This document shows positions 16,330 through 24,778 of a DNA stretch of 36,988 bases, in pieces. The notes under the pieces are model-generated. The model was not told the origin of the DNA. It ran no database searches and was given only the letters and a program-made list of their open reading frames with translations. Location: contig JAGOOV010000003.1 in NCBI GenBank assembly GCA_017992295.1, forward strand, positions 1 to 36,988, written 5' to 3'. This DNA is from Candidatus Saccharimonadota bacterium. GTDB lineage: Bacteria > Patescibacteriota > Saccharimonadia > Saccharimonadales > CAIOMD01. Both the position numbers and the translations under genes were made by a program. Within the stretch, counting starts at the first letter, position 1; each line of letters starts with the position of its first letter.

Positions 16330-16346
16330 TAAACCTTGCCAACATT

Positions 16347-16376
16347 AAAAACACTGCACGATTTTGCAGTGTTTTT
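16347..16376 (+). terminator. Intrinsic terminator after rpmA
   Basis: A perfect 12-base stem (16347-16358 with 16365-16376) encloses a 6-base loop. The stem ends in A-runs and T-runs on both strands, so it should stop transcription from rpmA and also from the convergent small gene on the minus strand. Confidence 0.9.
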
Positions 16377-16387
16377 ATTAATTGGAG

Positions 16388-16717
16388 TTACTGGCTATCT
16401 TGTCTGTACAGTGGTCGTTCTTGCTGACCGTATTCTTGGGTTGGACCAACAATCACCTGCTTTTCTGCGGGTTTTTCTTTTAGCTTTAAGCGCATCGCAC
16501 TGCTTGCCGGTTTGGGGTCATCTGGATCACCATTGAATTTGATTATTGGCTCAGTATCACCGTTGCTCGGTTTTTTATTATCAAATGGCGGAATCATCAA
16601 ATCTAGGTATTTATCGAACTTTATCGGTAAAATTCTATTTTCGTACTTGTCGCCTTCGTCAGTTGATTTTAGATGATCGTCATTGTTTTTAGGTATATCT
16701 GTTATGTTTTCACTCAT
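16388..16717 (-). CDS. Unknown acidic, probably disordered small protein
   Basis: The 109-residue protein is hydrophilic and rich in Asp, Glu, Lys, Pro and Asn, with little predicted order and no membrane segment or motif. I do not recognise it. It starts at ATG 16715-16717 with a G-rich GGGGGC a few bases upstream and a TATAAT at 16730-16735. It ends 11 bases from the bidirectional terminator. It shares the minus strand with the broken helical-repeat gene, separated by a glycosyltransferase fragment, and may belong to the same acquired segment. The reading could be spurious, but start, promoter and terminator are well placed. Confidence 0.5.
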   Translation of the reverse strand: MSENITDIPKNNDDHLKSTDEGDKYENRILPIKFDKYLDLMIPPFDNKKPSNGDTEPIIKFNGDPDDPKPASSAMRLKLKEKPAEKQVIVGPTQEYGQQERPLYRQDSQ

Positions 16718-16729
16718 TTTTCGCCCCCG

Positions 16730-16735
16730 ATTATA
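16730..16735 (-). promoter_or_regulatory. -10 element of the small acidic gene
   Basis: A perfect TATAAT on the minus strand ends 12 bases before the ATG at 16717. No good -35 was found at 16-18 bases, so this is a single-element call. Confidence 0.3.
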
Positions 16736-16763
16736 TTTAGATTGTAGATTTTAAGACTATGAG

Positions 16764-16897
16764 TCTTGTTTACCGTAATCGCTATCATTGGTATATTTTT
16801 GTTTTATCATACTGCAAAAGAATTAAGTAAACAGTTAAAAGTTAAAAGCTTAGAGCTAAACGTTAGAATTTCTACCCTGCTGTTTATTTTTGTCAGC
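16764..16897 (+). pseudogene. 134-bp fragment homologous to the downstream glycosyltransferase gene
   Basis: These 134 bases match 18541-18674, inside the glycosyltransferase gene, with six differences and no gaps. All six are transitions. Read in the glycosyltransferase frame, five are synonymous and one is Ser to Asn, and the frame stays open. That pattern means the fragment diverged while part of a working gene, so it derives from a paralogue or from another strain's copy, not from a recent local duplication. Both edges are sharp. The antisense strand supplies the last 13 residues and stop codon of the helical-repeat gene. Confidence 0.92.
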
Positions 16898-18140
16898 CAT
16901 AATATAAGCTGTTACTAAATTAACTACTGAAGAGAATTCGTTTATTTTTATTTCCCATTTTTCCATAAGCTTATCAATAGCTTGCTTTGTATACGTATCG
17001 TCTCCAATCTCAATAGCAAGCATACCCATATCGCTGATATCTTGTTCGTCATTACAATTGGAAAGATTATTTTTTAGATATTCCCTTGCACTCTCACTGT
17101 CGCCTAATTTAACAGCAATCATGCAAGCCGATAATTCGTCTCCGATTTCCTGTAAATCAACCATAGTTTTTTTGGCTGTTTTTTTATCACCAGCCTTTGA
17201 TGCAAGTAAACCATATTTCCGGCCGTAAAAACCCCACAACTGCTCTTTAGGTATTTGGCATTCTGCAATACAAGCTTTTGCTTCCTCTACGCAACCTGCT
17301 TCAACTAAAATTTCAATTTTTTGTAATTTGATATGAATCACTTTTCCCTCAATATAGTGATCGGAAGCCCACCGTTCAGTTGCTTCTCTTTCGAGGGTTG
17401 TTTTTAATTGATGGTCAAGTACTCTAATTACCGCATCTACTCCACTAAAACCCATTCTGGCAGCTATCAGACCGACTCGATATTTGTCATATTTGTCATA
17501 ATCATCATATAAAATTTCATTTTTTTTATGTTTTCTAGAAATAACAGCGTCTATTGCTTTTTGGGCTATATCAAAATATCCAGTGTTTGATGCCAGTTCT
17601 GCAGCCTCGCGTAAATGGCCCGATCTTATCATTTGATTTAATTCTGTCTCAGCGTATTCGTCGTGATTAATTGCTCTTGCTACAACTTCGTGCCAAGGTT
17701 GACTCAACCATTCAGTATTAAAGGCACAGATATAATCAGTATCTTTCTTATCTAATAGAGCATCTAATACAGCAGCACTAGCCCGACCATTTTCACCTTT
17801 TTCCCTTAAACCTTCCGTAATACTTAACACGTATTCTCTTTTTTCTATAGCATCTATTTCTCTCTCTACCAATTGACTCGCAGCACCTAAAAGACTTGCT
17901 CGTGATTCTGGTGATAAGTTCTTATTAGTTAAATCATCTTGATATGGTTTTTCAATTAAGGCTAATCTGTGTGCATCTGTAGGATTAGATATTCTTTCAG
18001 GCCATAAATACCTTTTCTGCAGCCTCTTTAGCCTCTTCAATCATCCCTTCTGCTTTTCTCAATTCATATTCACCAACCTGTCTTGCGACTGATTCTCTAT
18101 GAGAGGTATCAGTTGTTTTGCTTTTTTTAGTTTTAAACAT
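16856..18140 (-). pseudogene. Helical-repeat protein gene with frameshift and replaced C-terminus
   Basis: The long open part (from about 18016 down to 16856) encodes an all-helical, TPR-like solenoid, with repeats such as LREAAELASNTGYFDIAQKA and GCVEEAKACIAECQIPKE. The real start is probably ATG 18138-18140, preceded by AAAGG and a good promoter. From there 41 codons of a charged helix (HRESVARQVGEYELRKAEG, then EEAKEAAEK) lead to a run of four A at 18013-18016, where the frame is off by one; with three A it joins the long frame at RYLWPERI. Unshifted, it stops after 47 codons at 17997. The last 13 residues (ADKNKQQGRNSNV) are antisense glycosyltransferase sequence, so the native C-terminus is lost. 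A sequencing error or +1 frameshifting could explain the first defect. Function unknown. Confidence 0.75.
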
Positions 18141-18186
18141 TATTGTAACCTTTTGTTTTTTATTTATATTTTTAAACTATGTGATG

Positions 18187-18215
18187 ATATTAGCATAGTT
18201 TTTATAAATTGTCAA
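18187..18215 (-). promoter_or_regulatory. Strong promoter of the helical-repeat gene
   Basis: Minus strand: TTGACA (18210-18215), a 17-base spacer ending in TGC (an extended -10), then TAATAT (18187-18192). The leader of about 40 bases carries AAAGG before ATG 18140. This supports 18140 as the true start. Confidence 0.65.
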
Positions 18216-18266
18216 TGTTATGATTTAGTATTTCTGGTTTTATTGAATAAAAATGGTTAAACTTAT

Positions 18267-19778
18267 ATGCAGGGCATAAGATTTAAAGTGCAAAAAGTAA
18301 GAGAGTTTTTACTAAGTCGCTGGTTTTGGTTACTAGTTGTTTTAGTATTGGTAATTTCCAGATTCAGTACCTGGTTATTTCCGTTTGATAGTGACCATTG
18401 GATTTTCTATTACATTGGCAAAAAGTGGGCTCAGGGTTCGATTTTATATGTCGATATGTGGGACCATAAATCACCGTTAATTTACGGATATAACGCTATA
18501 ATTCACAATCTACTGGGCTCAAATATATTTTTACACCGAATCTTGTTTACCGTAATCGCCATCATTGGTATATTTTTGTTTTATCATACCGCAAAAGAAT
18601 TAAGTAAACAGCTAAAGGTTAAAAGCTTAGAGCTGAGCGTTAGAATTTCTACCCTGCTGTTTATTTTTGTCAGCAATTTAGCCCAATTTACTAATAGTGG
18701 CAACAATAACGAAAATTTGGCAATACCGTTTTTGCTTGGCATGACGTGGTGTTATTTAATTTACAGGCGCAACATCACAAAATATCAAAATGCGTTGATT
18801 GCCAGCGGTATTCTTGCTGGATTCGTGTTCTTTTTTAAGGCCAATTTTGCAATTTTAATCCTGCCGATTGTGGCAGAAATCATTTACATCAACAGAAAGC
18901 GTTTTTTGAAAATTATATCTAGCCTTTGTCTGTTTGGTTTTGGCACAGTATTACAGCTTTTAATTTGGTTCGTCTACTTTGAAAAATTACATACTTTTAA
19001 ACAATTTTTTGTAGCTTCTTATGAATTTAACAGCAAGTATATCAAAGCTCTAGGCTGGGATTTAAATACTCCCGGAATACTAATTTTTATAGGGATTCTA
19101 TTATTATTACTGGCGTCTTTTGCGCCCTTTATTATTAGAGGACTTATTGGATTTGCAAAACCAGACAAACATATTAAATATTTTTTGGCGCTAATTTCTA
19201 CCAGCTCTTTGATGTTTATCATACTGGCCGGAACGTTTTACTCTCACTATTTCTTGGTAGTTATTCCCTATATGTGCCTTTTATTTGTTGCCTACTGGCA
19301 AACATTTTTTGCTAATAGACGTTATATAAAACTTTTTAGCTTATTAATCATTTTATTAATTATGTTCACCTTAAATCTAAAACTCGGAATCTATAATTTT
19401 TACAAAGGTAGCGCAGCCAGCGACCTAAAAAGCCAAAAATTGGCAGCAGAATATGTTAAACAAAAAACAAGTAAAAATGACAAGATATTTGCAAATATTT
19501 ACGGCGCAACTTTTTATAATCTAGCTAAAAGAGATTCTGGAAGTCGATTTATTAGTGCTTCCCATCCGCTAATAGACTATAAATACAGGCTTGGTTATAA
19601 TTTTAATACCAGGTTTATTGTTGACATGGAACAAGCACAAACCAAGTATGTAGTTATGTCGGCGGATAAAAATGACCTATACCGCACTCAAAATCCGGTT
19701 TTAATGCGTTATTTTCTTCATAATTATCACTTAGAAACTAGAGTTCAAGGATACGAAATTTATAGGAGAAACGAATGA
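18267..19778 (+). CDS. GT-C type membrane glycosyltransferase (GT39/GT83-like)
   Basis: The 503-residue protein has about ten or more membrane segments and a first external loop typical of GT-C enzymes: acidic residues in FPFDSDHW (38-45; D41, D43), then GSILYVDMWDHKSPL (57-71). Such enzymes take sugar from a polyprenyl-phosphate donor and transfer it outside the membrane to lipid, glycan or protein. The short C-terminal region lies outside. The ATG has no clear Shine-Dalgarno. It overlaps the GtrA gene by four bases (ATGA), and the pair probably supplies and uses a lipid-linked sugar. Part of its sequence (18541-18674) is repeated at 16764. The acceptor is unknown. Confidence 0.85.
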   Translation: MQGIRFKVQKVREFLLSRWFWLLVVLVLVISRFSTWLFPFDSDHWIFYYIGKKWAQGSILYVDMWDHKSPLIYGYNAIIHNLLGSNIFLHRILFTVIAIIGIFLFYHTAKELSKQLKVKSLELSVRISTLLFIFVSNLAQFTNSGNNNENLAIPFLLGMTWCYLIYRRNITKYQNALIASGILAGFVFFFKANFAILILPIVAEIIYINRKRFLKIISSLCLFGFGTVLQLLIWFVYFEKLHTFKQFFVASYEFNSKYIKALGWDLNTPGILIFIGILLLLLASFAPFIIRGLIGFAKPDKHIKYFLALISTSSLMFIILAGTFYSHYFLVVIPYMCLLFVAYWQTFFANRRYIKLFSLLIILLIMFTLNLKLGIYNFYKGSAASDLKSQKLAAEYVKQKTSKNDKIFANIYGATFYNLAKRDSGSRFISASHPLIDYKYRLGYNFNTRFIVDMEQAQTKYVVMSADKNDLYRTQNPVLMRYFLHNYHLETRVQGYEIYRRNE

Positions 19779-20242
19779 TTGTAACAAATATTTGGCATCG
19801 GTTTAGTGGTGTTAGGTTTGTGTTTATAGGTTTATTTAATACGTTGGTCGACTTTAGTATTTTAAATGTTTTGATATTTGCTTTTGGCTTAAACAAAATT
19901 GTCGCCAACACCATTTCTGTTTCGATAGCTATGATAATTAGTTTTTTGTTAAACAAATTTATTGTTTTTAGACACAACGAGAAAAACAACACCATCCGAT
20001 TTGTTAAGTTTATTGTCATAACTGCTTTTGGTTTATACGTACTCCAAAATGTAATAGTTTTTTTGTTCACACACCACATTGTATGGCCCGGGTTATTGGC
20101 TACTAACTTAATTCACTGGATAGGATTAAAAAGTTTTAGCGAACAATTTGTTACTATTAACTTCGCTAAAGCTCTAGCCACTGGCGTAACAATGATTTGG
20201 AACTACTTTTTGTACAAAAAATTTGTTTTTAATCAGGAGTAA
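19775..20242 (+). CDS. GtrA-family membrane protein
   Basis: The 155-residue protein has four membrane segments and the GtrA pattern: RFVFIGLFNTLVDFSILN near the start, then FLLNKFIVFRH and a closing WNYFLYKKFVF. GtrA proteins are thought to help flip polyprenyl-phosphate-linked sugars across the membrane, which fits its coupling to the GT-C enzyme. Its stop abuts the stop of the convergent receiver gene with no spacing, and no terminator is seen there. Confidence 0.9.
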   Translation: MIVTNIWHRFSGVRFVFIGLFNTLVDFSILNVLIFAFGLNKIVANTISVSIAMIISFLLNKFIVFRHNEKNNTIRFVKFIVITAFGLYVLQNVIVFLFTHHIVWPGLLATNLIHWIGLKSFSEQFVTINFAKALATGVTMIWNYFLYKKFVFNQE

Positions 20243-20629
20243 TTAGGTCGAGGAAGTAAGACTCAAGTGGTGCTTGATTCGGTCGACCACGTCTGCTATG
20301 ACAACCTGCGATTTTACCAGATATTCGTCCACCCCTAAACTTTGAGCTCGTTGTTTGTCGGTTTCTTGGCTTAATGCTGTTAGCATGATTATTTTAATAG
20401 AGGCTGTTTCTGGCGTGTTGCGTAAAATATCTAACACGTCGAAGCCACTGACTTTGGGCATCATAGCATCTAGCAAAATCAGATCCGGTTTGAATTCGAT
20501 AGCTGCTGCCAAAGCATCCTCACCATTAGGAACTCGGCGAATTGCAAACCCTTCCGCCTCCAATCTGGTTTGGTAGACACTGGCTAACCCGTCGTCGTCT
20601 TCAACTAATAATATCTTTTGTTGGTCCAT
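20243..20629 (-). CDS. Single-domain response regulator
   Basis: The 128-residue CheY-like receiver has a complete site: acidic residues E10-D11-D12, phospho-acceptor D54 in LILLDAMMP, T84 and K106. It has no output domain, so it should signal through protein contacts. No kinase gene lies beside it; the degenerate kinase-like gene at 10.4 kb has its own partner. It lies nine bases after ctpA and is probably co-transcribed. It contrasts with the pseudo-receiver at 10025, which has Glu at the equivalent site. Confidence 0.95.
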   Translation of the reverse strand: MDQQKILLVEDDDGLASVYQTRLEAEGFAIRRVPNGEDALAAAIEFKPDLILLDAMMPKVSGFDVLDILRNTPETASIKIIMLTALSQETDKQRAQSLGVDEYLVKSQVVIADVVDRIKHHLSLTSST

Positions 20630-20638
20630 AAAAGCATA

Positions 20639-21904
20639 TTAAACCATAGGCGTTTTATATACAAGCGACTTTATTTTAGTTTTTAACAACTGAACGGCGG
20701 CATTTAGCTGGGTGTCTTTGCCGTTTTTTATGTCATTTTCGCTTATTTCGACTTTTTTGTTAGGCGAAACACCTTCTTTGTCGATATTTTTACCGGCAGG
20801 CGTAAACCAACGTGCTACAGTTACTTTAAGTACATCGCCGTCAGAAAAGTTGCTAAATTCTTGTACGCTGCCTTTGCCAAAAGATTGTGTACCGACAATA
20901 GTGGCGGCGCCGTTATCCTTCAAAGCTCCTGCCATAATCTCGCTGGCGCTAGCACTACCTTCGTTAAGTAGCACCACGGTTGGTTTGCCTACCAAGCGAC
21001 CATTGCCCTCGTTGGAATAGGTTTGGATGGTTTTACCACCTCGCTTCTCTTTTAATACTATCTGCTTATCTTTTAGCCACTTACCGGATACCTCAACCGC
21101 AGCATTTAAATACCCGCCGGGGTTATTTCTTAAATCTACCACTATTCCTTTAGTATTCTTTGAAGAAAAACTATTAATGGCACTATTCACCAAACCTACC
21201 GTATCTTCCGCAAAACGACTAATTCGTAAATAACCAATATTATCCTCTATAATTTTGTATTCGACGCTGGGAATAGTAATGGTGTCTCTAGTTATAGATA
21301 ACTCCAAACGTTCTTGATTGTTCCGGACGATTATTAGTTTTACTTTGGTGCCCTTTTCTCCACGGATACGCTTAACGGCTTCGTCAACACTTAAACCGGT
21401 GGCATCTTTACTATCTATACCAACAATAATGTCCTTAGCCTTAAGACCGGCTTTTTCAGCGGGAAATCCGGATATCGGCGCGATAACCACTATGTTGTTA
21501 CCTTGTTTGCCTAGTTCTGCTCCTATGCCAACGAAAGTCCCGTTTAGTTGTTCGTTAAAACTTTTAGCATCGCTAGCTTCCATATACACCGTATAAGGAT
21601 CTTCTGCTGCTTCTACCAACCCCTTTTTTAACCCTAATACCAGCTTTTCTTTATTTAGCTTTCCGTCATATTTTCGCTTTAGAGCTTGGTAAACATCATT
21701 AACAGTGTTGTAATTTAACTTTTCTGGTAGGGCCTGGTTTTCTTTAACGGTCGAAAATCTTAGGTTGCTAATAGACCATTTTCCACTACCTACTTGGTAT
21801 CCAGCGGCAAAAACAGCGAAAAAAATGAACGTCGTAAAGAAGCCTAGAAAAAAACCTCTCAAGAAACGTTTCTTTGTTTTTATTTTTTGCTCACGAAAGA
21901 CCAT
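20639..21904 (-). CDS. ctpA: C-terminal processing peptidase (S41, CtpA-like)
   Basis: The 421-residue protein has an N-terminal membrane segment (about 16-37), a PDZ domain (about 120-205, starting near NGTFVGIGAELG) and an S41 protease domain. The Ser-Lys dyad is S319 (GSASASE) and K344 (FGKGSVQ), with Q348 nearby. It should act outside the membrane, cutting C-terminal tails of envelope proteins and possibly controlling wall hydrolases. A TAAACT with TGn upstream lies eight bases before the ATG, suggesting a very short leader. It lies next to the FtsEX-CHAP group, so those proteins are candidate substrates by context only. Confidence 0.95.
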   Translation of the reverse strand: MVFREQKIKTKKRFLRGFFLGFFTTFIFFAVFAAGYQVGSGKWSISNLRFSTVKENQALPEKLNYNTVNDVYQALKRKYDGKLNKEKLVLGLKKGLVEAAEDPYTVYMEASDAKSFNEQLNGTFVGIGAELGKQGNNIVVIAPISGFPAEKAGLKAKDIIVGIDSKDATGLSVDEAVKRIRGEKGTKVKLIIVRNNQERLELSITRDTITIPSVEYKIIEDNIGYLRISRFAEDTVGLVNSAINSFSSKNTKGIVVDLRNNPGGYLNAAVEVSGKWLKDKQIVLKEKRGGKTIQTYSNEGNGRLVGKPTVVLLNEGSASASEIMAGALKDNGAATIVGTQSFGKGSVQEFSNFSDGDVLKVTVARWFTPAGKNIDKEGVSPNKKVEISENDIKNGKDTQLNAAVQLLKTKIKSLVYKTPMV

Positions 21905-21950
21905 ACCGGTTTAGTTTATCACAATAACAATGGCTTGTTTTAATCGGTCT

Positions 21951-23075
21951 CTAGAAATATAAGTACATACTAGGATTAGAGGCGCTCAACACGCGTTGAG
22001 AGTATCTCCCCTGTAAAGCCGGCACCGCGTTGTACTCGCTAATACGTATTTCGCCATTAGAATAGACCTCTTCCACGTAAGCAACATGTCCCCAATAGCC
22101 ACCCCAAACAGCTACGGCACCCACCCTTGGAGTATAGCCTCTTTGACCCATCGGGGTTCGCCACATCCAATCTGCGGCATTACCATAGTACTTTGGCGGA
22201 TTATGACCGGTGGCATACAATTTCCAAGCAACGTAAGAGACACACTGTCGATAACAATACCCCCACGGATCACCATCGTCGCTGTAATTGCAAGAGTCGT
22301 CGTGGTTCCAAGAACCCTCGCGATAATTGGCCCACGGATAGCTACCCGTACCCACGTTAGTGATGACCCGGCTTTGGGCTACTATCTTGGCTAGTAGAGC
22401 TCGCTGTTTCTCGGCTAAGTCTTTCGAAGCATTTCTATAGTTTGCTTCTTGCCCTTCCGTACTATCGAGCAAGGCTTGCCTTTCGCTTCTAGCGTCCGTA
22501 GCAGTTTTTTTAGCGTCTTGTTGTTGCCGGAGTAACACTTTCTGTTGCTCTTGCTGACTCTGAATCTGTTGCTTTAGTTTGATTACCTTTTGAGCAGAGG
22601 CTTGGATACCACTTTTAAGCGTTTCTAAATAAGTTTGGTCGTTTATAAAATCGCTAAAGCTATCACTGCTTACGAGTAGCTCCACCGTTGACACACCACC
22701 CTTTTTATACAAAGCTTTAATGCTGGCTTTGAGCATTCCCTTTTGACGATCCAGCTCCTTCTGAGTTTTTTGCAGTTCCAAATCAAGCTGTTGTAACTTG
22801 GTATTTATTAATGCAATTTGGGTGTCTATCTGATTTATTTGTAAGTCATACTCTGCAATCTTCGTCTTTAAGCTGTCTGCTTGCCTGGCCAATTTGTCTG
22901 CCTCGGCATTGTTGGCATCTATTTGAGATTGTAGTTGATTAGCCTGGGCTCTCAACTCCTCAATAGTCTCAGCTTTCGTACCTCTAGAAACGGTAGTAGC
23001 TAACACTAACATTGCTGCCAGTGCGATATACATAAATACTTTAGCTAGTGTTTCTTTAAGTGTTTGTTTTTTCAT
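21951..23075 (-). CDS. Secreted coiled-coil CHAP hydrolase (PcsB-like)
   Basis: The 374-residue protein has a signal-peptide-like segment (about 12-35), a long coiled coil (about 36-235, rich in Gln, Lys and Leu heptads) and a C-terminal CHAP domain. The catalytic residues are C278 (RQCVSYVAWK), H330 (WGHVAYVEE) and E347 or N349 (ISEYNA). CHAP enzymes are amidases or endopeptidases that cleave peptidoglycan. The order FtsE-FtsX-coiled-coil CHAP matches streptococcal FtsEX-PcsB, where the coiled coil is held by FtsX and activated by ATP hydrolysis. The start at 23073-23075 is preferred because the longer reading from TTG 23120 would cover the promoter -10. Confidence 0.92.
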   Translation of the reverse strand: MKKQTLKETLAKVFMYIALAAMLVLATTVSRGTKAETIEELRAQANQLQSQIDANNAEADKLARQADSLKTKIAEYDLQINQIDTQIALINTKLQQLDLELQKTQKELDRQKGMLKASIKALYKKGGVSTVELLVSSDSFSDFINDQTYLETLKSGIQASAQKVIKLKQQIQSQQEQQKVLLRQQQDAKKTATDARSERQALLDSTEGQEANYRNASKDLAEKQRALLAKIVAQSRVITNVGTGSYPWANYREGSWNHDDSCNYSDDGDPWGYCYRQCVSYVAWKLYATGHNPPKYYGNAADWMWRTPMGQRGYTPRVGAVAVWGGYWGHVAYVEEVYSNGEIRISEYNAVPALQGRYSQRVLSASNPSMYLYF

Positions 23076-23110
23076 GGCCGGTTTGAAGTGCCATATATTA
23101 ACACTAATGC

Positions 23111-23139
23111 ATTCTAGCAAAAAAAACGCTTATGGTCAA
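23111..23139 (-). promoter_or_regulatory. Promoter of the CHAP hydrolase gene
   Basis: Minus strand: TTGACC (23134-23139), a 17-base spacer ending in TGC, then TAGAAT (23111-23116). It lies between ftsX and the CHAP gene, so the hydrolase can be made independently of FtsEX. The leader is about 30 bases without a clear Shine-Dalgarno. Confidence 0.65.
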
Positions 23140-23141
23140 CC

Positions 23142-24080
23142 TCACCAGCGCTTCAATTTTAGATGTTTACTCATTGCTAATATACTTGAAAAAACGCCAA
23201 CCAGAATCCCTGCCGTCATAGCGCCTACAAACAGCATCACTGCGGTACTAAGTTTGGTGAAATAGTTATATGTCGCCGAGAATTCAACTTGCGAGGCTAC
23301 TTTTCCACCTAATGAGTAAATTAACGACAGAGTAACTCCGGCTGCTAAGATACCGGCTAAAATACCGTAAATACACGATTCAATTAAAAATGGTCCTCTT
23401 ATATAACCCGGGGTAGCCCCAATTAATTTCATAATTTTTATTTCTTCACCTCTAGTGAATATCGCCATTCTGATTGTGTTAAATATTATGAGCATACTAA
23501 CTACGCCGAACACGATGGCCGTAATTAGACTAGCTGTCGTTATGTAACGTTGGGCAGCAGCAGCACGGTCGATAGTTTTTTTGGCGTCAGTTTTGCCTAG
23601 CGATACACTGTCGATTATTTTTTGGTATTTTTTTTGTTTGGCGATATCACCAACTTCCCTTATTTTTGACAAATCTTTAACACTTACTTCCAGCGAAGCC
23701 GGTAGAGCACTACCGCCAATTAAAGCCAAACCCTCTAAAAGCTTTTGATCATTTTGGTAGCTGTCGGAGAACTTTTTTTGGGCTTCCTCTTTTATAACGT
23801 GACTAACATCTGCCACGTAACGATTACCTAAAAATTCTTGTCGCATCGCTGATACGTCGGATTCCTTAGCATTGTCCTTTAAGTAAACTGATACTTTTAG
23901 ATTTTTTGACAGCTCCAAAATAGCGTTTTTGGCCGTTACATTTAAAATTATGGTCGTTAATAACATTACTAAAGCTACTACCATCACTGCTGTCGCTGCC
24001 ATGCTTAACCATGAATTGCGAACAAAGTCTTTAGCCCCGGCAATTATCATTCGTCTTAATGTAATTATTTTTCTTTTCAC
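23142..24080 (-). CDS. ftsX: Cell division protein FtsX
   Basis: The 312-residue protein has the FtsX plan: a short cytoplasmic N-terminus, a first membrane segment (about 23-47), a large outer loop (about 48-190, with LKVSVYLKDNAKESDV) and three more segments toward the C-terminus. With FtsE it forms a transporter-like complex that does not move a substrate but drives septal wall hydrolases. The outer loop would be the contact for the CHAP protein. The ATG overlaps the ftsE stop by four bases. Confidence 0.95.
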   Translation of the reverse strand: MKRKIITLRRMIIAGAKDFVRNSWLSMAATAVMVVALVMLLTTIILNVTAKNAILELSKNLKVSVYLKDNAKESDVSAMRQEFLGNRYVADVSHVIKEEAQKKFSDSYQNDQKLLEGLALIGGSALPASLEVSVKDLSKIREVGDIAKQKKYQKIIDSVSLGKTDAKKTIDRAAAAQRYITTASLITAIVFGVVSMLIIFNTIRMAIFTRGEEIKIMKLIGATPGYIRGPFLIESCIYGILAGILAAGVTLSLIYSLGGKVASQVEFSATYNYFTKLSTAVMLFVGAMTAGILVGVFSSILAMSKHLKLKRW

Positions 24081-24757
24081 TGCCTGTAGCTCCCGCTAGC
24101 TTTATCGCTTATAACTTGACCGTCTTTAATAGTTATGACTCGCCTTTTTAGTTTATTTACAATTTCCTGATTGTGCGTCGTTAGTATGACTGTGGTGCCG
24201 TATTTGTTTATCTTTTCCAGTACCGCAATAACGTCCCAAGCGTGCTTGGGGTCCAGATTCCCGGTTGGCTCGTCGGCAATTAATATTCGCGGTTGCCTGG
24301 CTACGGCTCGAGCTATCGCCAAACGTTGACGTTCTCCACCCGACAGCTCCGCCGGATAATTATTCTCTTTTCCGGTGAGTCCTACTATGGCTAAAACTTT
24401 AGGAATAGTATGCCTAATCTCTCGGTTACCCATCCCAACAATCTCTAGAGCAAAAGATACATTCTCAAAAACTGTTTTATTAGGCAACAACTTAAAATCT
24501 TGAAAAACGACACCAATTTTTCGACGTAAATAAGGTATATTACGATTTTTTAAAGTTTCGTAGTCAATACCATTGACGATAATTTTCCCCGAGGTTGGTT
24601 TTTCTTCACGCGTTAACAGTTTTAAAATGGTCGACTTTCCCGCCCCGCTTGGCCCGACAATAATGACAAACTCCTTAGGGTGAATAAATAATGAGACGTT
24701 TTTTAAGGCCGTTCCTCTCCTGTTGTAATTTTTTGTTACGCGATCTAGTAAAATCAT
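24077..24757 (-). CDS. ftsE: Cell division ATP-binding protein FtsE
   Basis: The 226-residue ABC ATPase has Walker A GPSGAGKST (35-43), Q-loop VVFQDFKLLP, signature LSGGE (138-142), Walker B ILIADE with catalytic E163, and the H-loop at H195. The order and the overlap with ftsX identify it as FtsE, not a general transporter ATPase. It powers FtsX in activating septal hydrolysis. A TATAAT sits nine bases before the ATG, with an extended TGT, and no Shine-Dalgarno is seen. The gene follows prfB after about 20 bases. Confidence 0.96.
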   Translation of the reverse strand: MILLDRVTKNYNRRGTALKNVSLFIHPKEFVIIVGPSGAGKSTILKLLTREEKPTSGKIIVNGIDYETLKNRNIPYLRRKIGVVFQDFKLLPNKTVFENVSFALEIVGMGNREIRHTIPKVLAIVGLTGKENNYPAELSGGERQRLAIARAVARQPRILIADEPTGNLDPKHAWDVIAVLEKINKYGTTVILTTHNQEIVNKLKRRVITIKDGQVISDKASGSYRQ

Positions 24758-24766
24758 ACGCTTATG

Positions 24767-24772
24767 ATTATA
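24767..24772 (-). promoter_or_regulatory. Extended -10 promoter of ftsEX with minimal leader
   Basis: Minus-strand TATAAT preceded by TGT (24773-24775), nine bases before the ftsE ATG. The -35 is poor, as is common for extended -10 promoters. It lets ftsEX be read separately from prfB. Confidence 0.5.
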
Positions 24773-24778
24773 ACAAAC

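Noticed and set aside
17997-17999. UGA read as an amino acid in the helical-repeat gene
   Set aside because: Reading through this TGA stays in the wrong frame. TGA ends many genes here and RF2 is present, so recoding is not supported.
23076-23120. Longer start (TTG) for the CHAP hydrolase
   Set aside because: It would overlap the -10 of a good promoter, and it would push the signal-peptide-like segment away from the N-terminus.
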